A program made the position numbers and the translations under genes. 34,868 nt of DNA, taken from contig QHPE01000153.1 in NCBI GenBank assembly GCA_003218945.1, positions 4,916-39,783 of the forward strand, in the 5' to 3' direction. Each line of letters starts with the position of its first letter. Position 1 is the first letter of the stretch. This DNA comes from Verrucomicrobiota bacterium. GTDB taxonomy: Bacteria > Verrucomicrobiota > Verrucomicrobiia > Chthoniobacterales > UBA10450. Of the stretch, positions 1-8,708 are shown one piece after another. The notes beneath the pieces were generated by a model, which saw nothing but the letters and a program-made list of their open reading frames with translations, was not told the DNA's origin and made no database searches.

Positions 1-1
1 A

Positions 2-889
2 TTGGAAATTGTCCGCGATCCTACACTCGATCGACTGCTGACCGATGCGTTCCGTGGCGACGGGCCGGTTCGCTGCGAGTTGGCCCTGGACGATTCACAA
101 ATCGAGCTGCATGCAGTCGCCACCAAGAATGAGGCGGGCGAGGTCACCGGCGCACTGGTTTTGTTTCACGATATCACGGAGCTAAAAAAAATGGATCAAG
201 TGCGGCGGGATTTCGTGGCGAACGTCTCGCACGAACTGCGCACACCTCTCTCCATATTGCGCGGCTACATCGAGACCTTGCTCGATAATCCGAAAACACC
301 GCACGAAGAACTCCTGCGAATTCTTCGAGTGATGGAGCGCCATTCGAATCGCCTGGAGTTGCTCGTCGAAGATTTGCTTACCCTTGCGCAACTCGAATCA
401 GGGAACCCGGATTTGCAGTTGGAAATTGTCGACCTCCCGGAATTTCTCCGTGAGATGATCCGCGATTGGGAAAAGAAGCTCGCAACCAAACAGCTCAGCA
501 TCGTCGTGGACATTTCGCCGACGTTATCCCCGATTCGGGCTGACCGGACGCGGCTACAGGAAGCGGTCTATAATTTGCTCGACAACGCCGTAAAATATTC
601 GCGTGAGCAGGGCGAGATTCGGCTCAGTGCCCGGCAACGCGACGGCCAACTCGAGCTGAGCGTCAGCGACGAGGGCATCGGCATTGCCGGGGAAGATTTG
701 CCGCGCATCTTCGAGCGTTTCTACCGCGCAGACAAAGCACGCAGCCCCGATAGAGTCCGCGGAACGGGTCTCGGTCTGGCGATAGTAAAACACGTCGCAC
801 AGCTACACGGCGGCCGCGTCGAGGCGGAAAGCGAGCTTGGGCGCGGAACCACCATCCGCGTGATCTTGCCAGTGGGCGGAGCCGCGTGA
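2..889 (+). CDS. phoR: PhoR-type phosphate sensor histidine kinase, C-terminal part
   Basis: Sensor kinase expected to phosphorylate a PhoB-type regulator when phosphate is low. The gene is cut by the window edge; the TTG at base 2 is only the first in-frame codon. The visible 295 residues hold the end of a PAS domain (about 1-60, ending in FHDITELKK), a HisKA dimerisation helix with the phospho-accepting His near residue 77 (NVSHELRTPL), and a complete HATPase_c domain: N box NLLDNAVKYS, G1 DEGIGI, F box IFERFYR and G2 GTGLGLAIVKHV. The assignment as PhoR, and not another class I kinase, rests on the PAS-HisKA-HATPase order and on pstSCAB-phoU lying directly downstream. The matching response regulator is not in the window and may lie just upstream. 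Confidence 0.85.
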   Translation: MEIVRDPTLDRLLTDAFRGDGPVRCELALDDSQIELHAVATKNEAGEVTGALVLFHDITELKKMDQVRRDFVANVSHELRTPLSILRGYIETLLDNPKTPHEELLRILRVMERHSNRLELLVEDLLTLAQLESGNPDLQLEIVDLPEFLREMIRDWEKKLATKQLSIVVDISPTLSPIRADRTRLQEAVYNLLDNAVKYSREQGEIRLSARQRDGQLELSVSDEGIGIAGEDLPRIFERFYRADKARSPDRVRGTGLGLAIVKHVAQLHGGRVEAESELGRGTTIRVILPVGGAA

Positions 890-984
890 GTCGTTGGAGC
901 GTTTAGGTCTTAAACCGTTGAAGCGGTAAGTTTCGTTGCGCTTTATCCCTTCTACGCCTCAACGTTCTAACGCCGGCAAAGCCG

Positions 985-1004
985 TTGTCACACAAACGTA
1001 ACAG
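985..1004 (+). promoter_or_regulatory. Possible PHO box upstream of pstS
   Basis: The sequence TTGTCAC-ACAA-ACGTAAC lies about 45 bases before the pstS start. It resembles two 7-base half-sites spaced 4 bases apart, as in PhoB boxes; the first half fits the usual (C/T)TGTCA(C/T) core and the second fits only loosely. The position is right for activation of the pst operon. No convincing -10 box could be assigned. This is a visual match only. Confidence 0.35.
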
Positions 1005-1048
1005 TAAAGCCTTTGACCGGCTGAATCGAACTGCGGCAATTTCGCGGT

Positions 1049-2065
1049 ATGACGAAATTCCGCAAAACAACTCTTCTTGGGCTGACAATTGCGCTGGGAG
1101 TGTGCGCAAGCGCTTCGGCGCAGATGATGATCAACGGCGCGGGTGCGACCTTCCCGTATCCGATTTACTCCAAATGGTTTGACGAATACGCGAAGGTCGA
1201 TCCTTCGGTGCGATTCAATTATCAATCCATCGGTTCCGGCGGCGGGCAAAAGCAAATCTTGGCGCAAACAGTTGATTTCGGCGCATCCGACGGGCCGATG
1301 AGCGACGACAATTTAGCGAAAGCCCCCGGGAAAATCTTGCATATTCCAACCGTCGCCGGCGCGGATGTGGTAGCCTACAACGTGCCTGGAAACCCGGCGT
1401 TAAAGCTCGATGCAGACACGATTGCAGGAATTTTCCTTGGCCAGATCAAAAAATGGAACGATCCAAAAATCACAGCGCTCAATCCCGGAGTTAGCTTACC
1501 CGATCAAGAGATCGTAGTTGTGCATCGTTCCGACGGCAGCGGGACGACTTACATTTGGACTGATTACCTGAGCAAGATTAGCTCGGAATGGAAACAGAAA
1601 GTGGGCACGAACACGTCCGTAAACTGGCCAACTGGAATCGGGGGCAAAGGCAATGAAGGTGTAGCCGGTCAAATCAAGCAAACTCCGGGCGCGCTGGGTT
1701 ACGTAGAGTTGATCTATGCGGTTCAAAATAAGATGCCTTATGCAGAAGTGAAAAATTCTGCGGGCAAATTTGTAAAGCCGACTCTCGAATCAATCACCGC
1801 CGCGCTCGCGACTGCAGAAATCCCGGACGATTTCCGTTTCTCAATTACCAATGCGCCGGGCCCGGACGCTTATCCGATCTGCGGTGCGACGTGGCTGCTG
1901 GTGTACGAGCAGCAGAAAGATCCCGCTAAAGGTAAGAAGCTCGTTGAGTTCTTAAAATGGGCCGCGAAAGACGGCGAGAAAATGGCGCGAGATCTGCAGT
2001 ATGCGCCGTTGCCCGACAGCCTTCAGCAGAAGGTTTTGAAGCGAATCGATGAGATCAAAACGTAA
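1049..2065 (+). CDS. pstS: Phosphate ABC transporter substrate-binding protein PstS
   Basis: Periplasmic phosphate-binding protein that delivers phosphate to PstCA. The 338-residue product starts with a signal peptide (KTTLLGLTIALGVCASASA, likely cut before Q25 or nearby; no lipobox is seen at the cleavage site). The mature part opens with the family motif INGAGATFPYPIYSKW. The phosphate-binding loops are visible as SIGSGGGQKQI, DFGASDGPM and HRSDGSGTT. Length is normal for the family. It is the first gene of a same-strand pstS-pstC-pstA-pstB-phoU-ppk series. No clear Shine-Dalgarno precedes the ATG; the start is chosen because it gives a complete signal peptide. Confidence 0.95.
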   Translation: MTKFRKTTLLGLTIALGVCASASAQMMINGAGATFPYPIYSKWFDEYAKVDPSVRFNYQSIGSGGGQKQILAQTVDFGASDGPMSDDNLAKAPGKILHIPTVAGADVVAYNVPGNPALKLDADTIAGIFLGQIKKWNDPKITALNPGVSLPDQEIVVVHRSDGSGTTYIWTDYLSKISSEWKQKVGTNTSVNWPTGIGGKGNEGVAGQIKQTPGALGYVELIYAVQNKMPYAEVKNSAGKFVKPTLESITAALATAEIPDDFRFSITNAPGPDAYPICGATWLLVYEQQKDPAKGKKLVEFLKWAAKDGEKMARDLQYAPLPDSLQQKVLKRIDEIKT

Positions 2066-2117
2066 CCAGGAGTGTAGTACAGCGGTCTGCCGCTGCTAAT
2101 TAAGTATCCAAATCGGT

Positions 2118-3101
2118 ATGGGTGTGGCCGCATCAATAGCGGTGGAAGAGCGTTCCGTCCAAGAAAGGATGGCGCGTCCATCCCGCTTTGGCGATAAGGC
2201 ATTCGAGTGGCTTACGCTGGCTATGGCACTGGCGGTGGTTGTGCTGATCATTCTCATCGGTTGGCAGCTCTGGATTGGATCTTCGGTCGCCATAAAGAAA
2301 TTCGGGTTTCATTTCCTGACCACATCAACCTGGGACCCCGTCGCGGAACAGTTCGGTGCGCTGCCCTTCATATACGGAACGCTCGTTTCTTCTCTCATCG
2401 CGCTTGTGATCGCGGTTCCCTTGGGCATCGCCACAGCAGCCTATCTAACCGAACTTGCACCGCTGTGGATTCGGCAGCCGCTCGCGTCGTTGATCGAAAT
2501 GCTGGCGGCGATTCCGAGCGTCATCCTTGGACTCTGGGGCATCTTCGTGATGATCCCCTGGCTACGCGATTACCCCTTCCCCTGGCTCAAGCGATCATTT
2601 GGGTGGACGCCGTTTTTCAGCGGGCCGATCTACGGGCCATGCATGTTCGCCGGCGGAATCATTATCGCCGTCATGATTCTTCCGATCATTACTTCCGTCT
2701 CGCGCGAGATTTTGCGCGGTGTCCCGGATTTGCAACGAGAAGCTGCGTACGGTTTGGGCGCGACGCGCTGGGAAGCTACCCGCATCGCGGTCCTGAGTTA
2801 CGCGAAGAAAGGGTTATTCGGTGCGGTGATTCTCGGGCTGGGCCGCGCTCTTGGCGAAACGATGGCTGTCACCATGGTGATCGGCAATACGCCTCAGATC
2901 GCCGTGTCGCTTTTCAAACCCGGTTATACCCTGGCCAGTGTGCTCGCCAATGAATTCACCGAGGCGACCACCGATATGTACCTCCAGGCGTTGTTCGAGG
3001 TCGGGCTGGTCCTTTTTGGCATAACCATTCTGGTAAACCTTTTAGCTCAGTTGCTTCTGCGGACCATCGCCGCCAAATCAGCGACTCGCGCCGTGCAATA
3101 G
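2118..3101 (+). CDS. pstC: Phosphate ABC transporter permease PstC
   Basis: Inner-membrane permease subunit that pairs with PstA to form the phosphate channel. The 327-residue protein has about six hydrophobic segments and the BPD_transp_1 signature around the cytoplasmic EAA loop (REAAYGLGATRWEATRIAVL). The long loop between the early helices is typical of PstC and not of PstA. The ORF start at 2118 has no Shine-Dalgarno; an in-frame ATG at 2169 (MARPSRFGDKAFEW) directly follows AAGAAAGG and could be used instead, which would remove a 17-residue hydrophilic tail. It lies 52 bases after pstS and 2 bases before pstA. Confidence 0.94.
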   Translation: MGVAASIAVEERSVQERMARPSRFGDKAFEWLTLAMALAVVVLIILIGWQLWIGSSVAIKKFGFHFLTTSTWDPVAEQFGALPFIYGTLVSSLIALVIAVPLGIATAAYLTELAPLWIRQPLASLIEMLAAIPSVILGLWGIFVMIPWLRDYPFPWLKRSFGWTPFFSGPIYGPCMFAGGIIIAVMILPIITSVSREILRGVPDLQREAAYGLGATRWEATRIAVLSYAKKGLFGAVILGLGRALGETMAVTMVIGNTPQIAVSLFKPGYTLASVLANEFTEATTDMYLQALFEVGLVLFGITILVNLLAQLLLRTIAAKSATRAVQ

Positions 3102-3103
3102 CC

Positions 3104-3964
3104 ATGCGTTTCGAACGGGCACACAATCACACCTGGCGCAAAATCAAAAGCGCTCTGGCAGTTGGAATCGCCTTTGGTTCAGCGCTTCTTGTGATCACTC
3201 CACTGGGGCTGGTGTTTTTTTACCTCCTTATCAATGGCGCAGGTTCGGTGAATTGGGACTTTTTCACAAAACTACCCGCGCCAGTCGGGGCGCTTGGCGG
3301 CGGAATGGCGAACGCAATCGTCGGCACGCTGGAATTGCTTGCTCTTGCCGGGGTCATCGGAATACCGGTCGGTGTTTTGGGGGGAGTTTACCTGGCGGAA
3401 TACGGCTCGGCCCGGCTCAATTCTGTTCTGCGCTTCCTTGCCGACGTTCTGAACGGCATTCCGTCGATCACCTGGGGTGTCGTCGTCTATGGTCTGATCG
3501 TGTTGCGGTTCAAAGGCTGTTCTGCGTACGCCGGTGGGCTCGCCCTGGCTCTGATCATGATTCCGCTTATTCTGCGCACCACTGAGGAAGTTATTCTTCT
3601 TGTGCCAAACGGATACCGCGAAGCTGCCCTCGCCCTTGGCGTCAGCCGTTGGAAAACAATCGTCCATATCGTGATGAAGACGGCGTCTAAGGGGATTATC
3701 ACGGGAATCCTTCTTGCTCTGGCTCGCGTTGGTGGCGAGACGGCGCCCCTTCTTTTCACCGCATTTGGCAATCGCTTTTGGAACCACAGTCTCAGTCAAC
3801 CCATTGCTGCGCTTCCATTGCAGGTTTTTACTTATGCAATTTCTCCCTACGACGATTGGCATCGCCAGGCCTGGGCTGGCGCGCTGGTGCTCGTCACAGG
3901 TGTTTTTTGCGTTAACATATTAGTTAGAATTTTAACTCGCGGACGTGGGGCGTCCGTTGTTTAG
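3104..3964 (+). CDS. pstA: Phosphate ABC transporter permease PstA
   Basis: Second inner-membrane permease of the high-affinity phosphate importer. The product has 286 residues with six predicted membrane helices and an EAA loop ([20 protein letters not shown]). Family landmarks include [14 protein letters not shown] and [17 protein letters not shown], the second being typical of PstA. The ATG is two bases after the pstC stop, so the two are probably translationally coupled. The only odd point is a slightly short N-terminal cytoplasmic segment, which is within family variation. Confidence 0.95.
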   Translation: MRFERAHNHTWRKIKSALAVGIAFGSALLVITPLGLVFFYLLINGAGSVNWDFFTKLPAPVGALGGGMANAIVGTLELLALAGVIGIPVGVLGGVYLAEYGSARLNSVLRFLADVLNGIPSITWGVVVYGLIVLRFKGCSAYAGGLALALIMIPLILRTTEEVILLVPNGYREAALALGVSRWKTIVHIVMKTASKGIITGILLALARVGGETAPLLFTAFGNRFWNHSLSQPIAALPLQVFTYAISPYDDWHRQAWAGALVLVTGVFCVNILVRILTRGRGASVV

Positions 3965-3975
3965 GGCTTTCGCAA

Positions 3976-4824
3976 ATGGAGAACTTAGTTATGGAAACAC
4001 CTGAACAAACCGTTATGGAGCGTCTCGAACATGGCTCGGCCCCGCCGCCCGACGCGGAGGTTCCAGCTGCGCACACGTTTGAGGTAAAAAACGTGTCTAT
4101 CTGGTACGGCGAGAAGCTTGCCATTGATAATGTGACGCTCGACGTGGCTGCAAATGCTGTGACCGCCATCATAGGACCGAGCGGCTGTGGAAAATCCACG
4201 TTTCTCCGGGCTCTCAACCGAATGCACGAGCTCACGCCCAAGACGCGCATGGAAGGCACAGTTCTGCTAAATGGCGAGGATCTCTATTCGAGCACGGTCG
4301 ATCCGGCGATCGTCCGGAGGCGTGTCGGCATGGTTTTTCAGAAATCGAATCCTTTCCCAACCATGACGATCGGGGAAAACGTCGTCATCGGTTTGCGGTT
4401 GAATGGTGTACGCAACCAGAGATTTCTCAACGAACGGCTGGAGAAATCGCTGCGGATGGCTGCTTTGTGGGACGAAGTGAAGGATGATTTGCACAAGCCG
4501 GGCACCAGTCTTTCAGGCGGGCAACAGCAACGCCTCTGCATCGCGCGCGCTCTGGCGGTGGAACCTGAAGTAATTTTAATGGATGAGCCTTGTTCGGCAC
4601 TGGATCCGATTGCTACGGCCAAAATTGAGGAATTGATTTATCAACTAAAAGCGCGTTACACGATCGTCACGGTGACGCACAATATGCAGCAAGCGGGCCG
4701 TGTTTCCGATTATACCGCTTTCTTTTATCTTGGTCGCCTCATCGAATATGGGCCAACCACGAAAATCTTCACAAACCCAGGCGAAAAACAGACAGAAGAT
4801 TACATCACTGGGAGGTTTGGATGA
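3976..4824 (+). CDS. pstB: Phosphate ABC transporter ATP-binding protein PstB
   Basis: ATPase subunit that drives phosphate import. Residues 1-33 form a non-conserved hydrophilic extension; the conserved domain starts near [13 protein letters not shown]. Walker A is GPSGCGKST (about 67-75), the Q loop is FQKSNPFP, the ABC signature is LSGGQQQRL (about 179-187), Walker B with catalytic Glu is [13 protein letters not shown], and the H-loop His lies in [17 protein letters not shown] and the C-terminal TKIFTNP region are typical of PstB. The start could also be the ATG at 3991 (METPEQ) or a later one; only the unconserved tail is affected. It is followed by phoU after 64 bases. Confidence 0.95.
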   Translation: MENLVMETPEQTVMERLEHGSAPPPDAEVPAAHTFEVKNVSIWYGEKLAIDNVTLDVAANAVTAIIGPSGCGKSTFLRALNRMHELTPKTRMEGTVLLNGEDLYSSTVDPAIVRRRVGMVFQKSNPFPTMTIGENVVIGLRLNGVRNQRFLNERLEKSLRMAALWDEVKDDLHKPGTSLSGGQQQRLCIARALAVEPEVILMDEPCSALDPIATAKIEELIYQLKARYTIVTVTHNMQQAGRVSDYTAFFYLGRLIEYGPTTKIFTNPGEKQTEDYITGRFG

Positions 4825-4888
4825 TTTTTTACAGGCGCGATGTCTGCGGCCGCCGCGATCTTATGAACAGCAGGAACCGAGGGGAACA

Positions 4889-5575
4889 ATGGTAGTACCA
4901 AAACACATTCTTGGAACATTCGACGATGCGCTGACGTCGCTACGCAAAGATTTACTGATGATGGCCGGCCTGGCCGAGCGCAGCCTCGATCGCGCAATCA
5001 AGGGCTTGCTGCAACGCGATGACGATCTTTGCACGCACGCAATCGCAGATGATGAAGAGATCGATCAACTGGAGAAGCAGATCGACAAGGATGGGTTCGA
5101 AATTCTGCTGCGGTATCAGCCGGTGGCATCGGATCTGCGCCGGGTGATTTCGGCAATAAAACTTTCGCCAAACATCGAGCGCGTGGGCGATCAAGCCACG
5201 AACATCGCGAAACGCGCGCGCAAGCTGAATCGGCACCCGCCCCTGCCTGAAGTGCAAATGATCGTGCCGATACAGGCGCACGCGATGTCGATGTTCAAGG
5301 ACAGCATCAACGCATTTGCGCGGGAAAATGTCGAGCTGGCCCACTCGGTCTGCAGCCGCGACAAACAACTCGACGATATGAATCGCGATGCAAACCGGAA
5401 ACTGACCGAGCTGATGATGGAGGACAGGGAGCAGTTGCGCGGGTATTTTAACTTGATCCTAATCTCGCGCGCCCTCGAACGCGTCGGCGATCACGCAACC
5501 AACATTGCCGAGGACGCCGTTTACGCCGCAGCAGCGGAAGACATCAGGCACAAGAGTTTGGCGGCGTCCGTGTGA
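4889..5575 (+). CDS. phoU: Phosphate-signalling accessory protein PhoU
   Basis: PhoU links PstB and PhoR and keeps the Pho regulon off when phosphate is plentiful. The ORF track begins at 4700 inside pstB, but the true start is the ATG at 4889 (MVVPKHILGTFDDAL), preceded by GAGGGGAAC; this gives 228 residues, the normal length. The protein is all helical with two PhoU repeats, each carrying the metal-binding E-R-V-G-D-x-A-T-N-I-A motif (ERVGDQATNIAKRA and ERVGDHATNIAEDA). Its place between pstB and ppk1 supports joint control of phosphate uptake and polyphosphate storage. Confidence 0.95.
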   Translation: MVVPKHILGTFDDALTSLRKDLLMMAGLAERSLDRAIKGLLQRDDDLCTHAIADDEEIDQLEKQIDKDGFEILLRYQPVASDLRRVISAIKLSPNIERVGDQATNIAKRARKLNRHPPLPEVQMIVPIQAHAMSMFKDSINAFARENVELAHSVCSRDKQLDDMNRDANRKLTELMMEDREQLRGYFNLILISRALERVGDHATNIAEDAVYAAAAEDIRHKSLAASV

Positions 5576-5615
5576 GACGCATTGCGTATGCGCGGCTGAT
5601 CGGCAATCGTTAAAG

Positions 5616-7865
5616 ATGCCGGAAGCCCAGGCCACCCCGCGGACCGAAGAGAAAAGCAGCGTGACCGCTGTTCCGCAGGTCGTTGAGGCGGCGCATAACC
5701 ATTTTCGCGACCCGAAAAATTTTATCAACCGAGAGTTGAGCTGGCTAGCGTTCAATCAGCGCGTGCTGGAGGAAGCGCAGGACCCTGCACAACCACTGAT
5801 CGAACGAGTTAAGTTTCTCACGATTTTCAGCTCAAACCTGGATGAATTTTTCGAGATTCGCGTAGCCGGGATCAAACAACAGATCGAAAGCGAGACCAGC
5901 GATCTTGGACCCGACGGGTTGAGCCCGACTGAGCTCTTCGACCGCATCCAGAAAACGGTGCGCCAACTGGTGGCGACGCAGTATGCGCTTTGGAAAAACG
6001 AGTTACAGCCGGAACTGGCGAAGAATGGGATTTACGTGCGTGAGATGGTGGAATTGTCGGCAAAACGCGCGGCTTGGGCGAATCGCTATTTTCACCAGGA
6101 AGTTTTGCCGATGCTCACGCCGCTGGCTGTGGATGCCAGCCATCCCTTCCCGCATCTGTTGAACCGCAGTCACAATTTGCTGGTGCGTGCGAAGACGCGC
6201 CGTCGTGGCGAGCCGCTGCACGCCATTGTCCAGGTGCCGCGAGTTGTCCCCAGGTTGATTCTTATGCCACGCGGCACCGGCGCCAACGAGCCGTGGGAAT
6301 ACATTTATCTGGCGTCGCTGATTAAACAGCACATCGGCGAATTGTTTCCCGGGTTAATTCTGGACGGCGTGCACGCGTTTCGGGTCACGCGCAACAGCGA
6401 CCTCTACATCGACGATGAAGAAGCGGAAAATCTTTTGCGAACAATCGAACAGGAGCTGCGACGCTCCAGCCGCGGTAATGCGGTACGGCTGGAAGTGGAA
6501 GCTGATTGTCCGAAAGATTTTCTCGAGCTGCTTCTCGACTTTTTCAATCTGTCCGAACCCGATGCCTGCAAACTGGATGGGCCGTTGTCGATGACGCATC
6601 TTCTGCCACTTGTTACGAACGACGCTTTTGCGAAGCTAAAAGACCGTCCATTCCAGCCGGCGCGGGATCCGGCGTTGCCGCCGCATGTGGATTTCTTTGA
6701 AGTGTTGCGGCGTCAGGACGTGCTGCTGCATCATCCCTACGATAGTTACGATCAGATCGTCGAGTTGGCCGAGACAGCAGCAAAAGATCCGCAGGTCCTC
6801 GCAATTAAAATCACCCTCTATCGCACCAGCGGAGATTCGCCCATTGTCGAGGCATTGATTGACGCGGCAAATGCCGGAAAACAAGTCACTGCGATTGTCG
6901 AGTTGCGGGCCCGTTTCGACGAGGCGAGCAACATTCAGTGGGCCCGACGGCTAGAGGAAGCCGGTGCGCATGTGATCTATGGTGTGGTTGGTCTCAAAAC
7001 ACATTGCAAGGCGCTGTTGATCGTTAGGCGGGACGCCGACGAACTCCGGCGCTATGTCCATCTCGCGACCGGAAATTATCACCCGCGGACGGCGCGGATT
7101 TACACCGATTTCAGTCTGCTCACAAGCGAACCGCAATTGAGCGAAGAGGTAGCAACCGTCTTCAACACGCTGACCGGCCTGGCCGGTTATCCGGGCTTAA
7201 AGAAAATGATGGTCGCCCCGTTCGACATGCACAGCCGACTCATCAAACTGATCGAGCGGGAGCGCGACAACGCAGTTGCCGGCAAGCCGGCGCGCATTGT
7301 TGCGAAGATGAACGCACTGGTCGACCTGGAGATCATCGAAAAACTTTATGAAGCATCCTGCGCGGATGTGACCATTGATCTGGTCGTTCGTGGAATCTGT
7401 TGCTTGCGTCCCAAAGTTCCAAGTCTTAGCGAAAACATTCGTGTTATCAGCATCGTTGGCCGGTTTCTGGAACACAGCCGGGTCTTTTACTTCGAAAATG
7501 CCGGTCAACCGCGGGTTTTTCTTTCCAGTGCAGATTGGATGCCGCGCAATTTTTACCGGCGCATCGAGCTGGCGTTCCCAGTCGAAACGCAGGCGCTGCG
7601 AGATCAAATCATCAACGACGTTATTCCGGCGTTTCTGAACGACCGGGTGAAGGCGCGGGAATTGCAGGCCGACGGTACCTACCGCCGCTTGAAGCCAGAA
7701 GGCGAAGAACCGCGCCGACAGGCGCAATGGCAATTTCGCGAAGTCTCACGCGAGCGGACGAAAAAGCTCAGCGGTTCGACGAAGAAAGCGCGTGCGGACC
7801 GATTGGTGCCAATCGCGGTTGTGCACGAGAGTAGGGTGGCCGGAGCGCCGAAGTCGGAGACGTAG
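5616..7865 (+). CDS. ppk1: Polyphosphate kinase 1
   Basis: Catalyses reversible transfer of the ATP gamma-phosphate onto inorganic polyphosphate. The track ORF opens at 5505, overlapping phoU; the ATG at 5616 (MPEAQATP) is preferred and gives 749 residues. The N-terminal domain starts at FINRELSWLAFNQRVL, with the SSNLDEFFEIRVAG motif. The two phospholipase-D-like catalytic domains contain the histidine that becomes phosphorylated (KTHCKAL, about His463) and the second essential histidine (EHSRVFYFEN, about His620), plus HLATGNYHPRTARIYTDF. A basic tail of about 45 residues rich in R and K follows the catalytic core and is not part of the usual family fold. It sits 40 bases after phoU. Confidence 0.95.
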   Translation: MPEAQATPRTEEKSSVTAVPQVVEAAHNHFRDPKNFINRELSWLAFNQRVLEEAQDPAQPLIERVKFLTIFSSNLDEFFEIRVAGIKQQIESETSDLGPDGLSPTELFDRIQKTVRQLVATQYALWKNELQPELAKNGIYVREMVELSAKRAAWANRYFHQEVLPMLTPLAVDASHPFPHLLNRSHNLLVRAKTRRRGEPLHAIVQVPRVVPRLILMPRGTGANEPWEYIYLASLIKQHIGELFPGLILDGVHAFRVTRNSDLYIDDEEAENLLRTIEQELRRSSRGNAVRLEVEADCPKDFLELLLDFFNLSEPDACKLDGPLSMTHLLPLVTNDAFAKLKDRPFQPARDPALPPHVDFFEVLRRQDVLLHHPYDSYDQIVELAETAAKDPQVLAIKITLYRTSGDSPIVEALIDAANAGKQVTAIVELRARFDEASNIQWARRLEEAGAHVIYGVVGLKTHCKALLIVRRDADELRRYVHLATGNYHPRTARIYTDFSLLTSEPQLSEEVATVFNTLTGLAGYPGLKKMMVAPFDMHSRLIKLIERERDNAVAGKPARIVAKMNALVDLEIIEKLYEASCADVTIDLVVRGICCLRPKVPSLSENIRVISIVGRFLEHSRVFYFENAGQPRVFLSSADWMPRNFYRRIELAFPVETQALRDQIINDVIPAFLNDRVKARELQADGTYRRLKPEGEEPRRQAQWQFREVSRERTKKLSGSTKKARADRLVPIAVVHESRVAGAPKSET

Positions 7866-7872
7866 TTCACCC

Positions 7873-7925
7873 CGTGAGATATGACGCACTATCCGGGAGA
7901 CCATCGCACGCACGATTATCTCACG
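7873..7925 (+). promoter_or_regulatory. Inverted repeat in front of the first polyphosphate-glucokinase-like gene
   Basis: CGTGAGATA (7873-7881) and TATCTCACG (7917-7925) are a perfect 9-base inverted repeat with a 35-base loop. The right arm overlaps ACGAGG, the only Shine-Dalgarno-like bases before the GTG at 7928, so folding could limit translation of the gene. A partial terminator for ppk1 is another reading, but no U tract follows. Function is inference. Confidence 0.4.
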
Positions 7926-7927
7926 AG

Positions 7928-8617
7928 GTGAAGAAACGAATTCTCGTCATCGACGTCGGCGGCTCGAATGTGAAGGTGATGATTTCGCGCGCGCAGCGTC
8001 GAAAATTCAAATCCGGTCCGAACATGACTCCGCGCGAAATGGTGGCTCAGATCAAATCGCTGGTCCACGGTTGGGCTTTCGACGCAGTCTCGATCGGATT
8101 TCCCTCGCCAGTCCGCAATGGCTGCATCATGAGCGAACCGAAGCATCTCGGCCCAGGATGGGCGCGATTCAATCTCGAGAAGTCGTTAGGCAAACCGGTC
8201 CGCATTATTAACGACGCCGCCATGCAGGCGCTCGGCAGTTTTCGAGGTGGGCGGATGCTGTTTCTCGGGCTGGGGACCGGCCTGGGATCGGCCTTGATTT
8301 GGGACACCAACTTGTTGCCGCTCGAACTCGGTGATCTCCCTTACGGCAACGGCCACATTATCGAAGATTACCTTGGCAAGTCTGGATTGAGGCGACTCGG
8401 CGAAAAACGGTGGAAACGAGAAGTCCTTCACGCCGTGGCTCTGCTAAAGAAATCGCTCATTGCCGATTACGTTGTCCTCGGCGGCGGCAGCGCGAAAAAG
8501 TTGGACGCGCTGCCCGAAGGGATCGAGTTAGGACACAACCGAAACGCTTTTCTCGGCGGCGTTCGCCTGTGGCAAACCGACCCGCGCACGTGCAAACCGA
8601 AATGGCAAATCTTATGA
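7928..8617 (+). CDS. ROK-family kinase, polyphosphate glucokinase-like (copy 1)
   Basis: Probable sugar kinase of the polyphosphate/ATP glucokinase (PPGK) branch of the ROK superfamily, making glucose 6-phosphate with polyphosphate as donor. With a GTG start at 7928 the product is 229 residues (MKKRILVIDVGGSNVK), matching the start of the paralogue at 11321-12013; the longer GTG at 7874 lies in an inverted repeat and adds an unconserved 18 residues. Visible motifs are phosphate 1 (IDVGGSNVK), the catalytic Asp in RIINDAAMQALG, and phosphate 2 (LFLGLGTGLGSAL). The ROK zinc motif CxCGxxGC is absent, as in PPGK. Position directly after ppk1 supports polyphosphate use; donor preference cannot be read from the sequence. 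Confidence 0.75.
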   Translation: MKKRILVIDVGGSNVKVMISRAQRRKFKSGPNMTPREMVAQIKSLVHGWAFDAVSIGFPSPVRNGCIMSEPKHLGPGWARFNLEKSLGKPVRIINDAAMQALGSFRGGRMLFLGLGTGLGSALIWDTNLLPLELGDLPYGNGHIIEDYLGKSGLRRLGEKRWKREVLHAVALLKKSLIADYVVLGGGSAKKLDALPEGIELGHNRNAFLGGVRLWQTDPRTCKPKWQIL

Positions 8618-8631
8618 AAGAGCCTCACCCA

Positions 8632-8686
8632 AAGAGCACAAGGGACACGAAGGCCATTTTGAATAGGGTGACGTTGTGTCCTTGGC
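8632..8686. repeat. Short inverted repeat between PPGK-like gene and sixA
   Basis: CACAAGGGACACGAAGG and the later TTGTGTCCTTGG form an imperfect inverted repeat with a loop of about 25 bases. The wording resembles dispersed 'cacaaaggacacaaagg' intergenic repeats found in many environmental genomes. It could act as a weak terminator or simply be a repeat remnant. Boundaries are approximate. Confidence 0.35.
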
Positions 8687-8708
8687 GGATGTTGTGCGAG
8701 GTCTGATC

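Noticed and set aside
2207-2953. 248-residue plus-strand ORF in pstC
   Set aside because: Out-of-frame shadow of pstC with Arg/His-rich composition and no family match.
3272-3862. 196-residue minus-strand ORF across pstA
   Set aside because: It lies wholly inside the clear pstA gene, is basic and Asp/Arg-rich with no domain, and is a shadow frame.
7874-7927. Longer N-terminus for the first PPGK-like gene (GTG at 7874)
   Set aside because: The added residues are not in the paralogue, and the codon lies in an inverted repeat arm.
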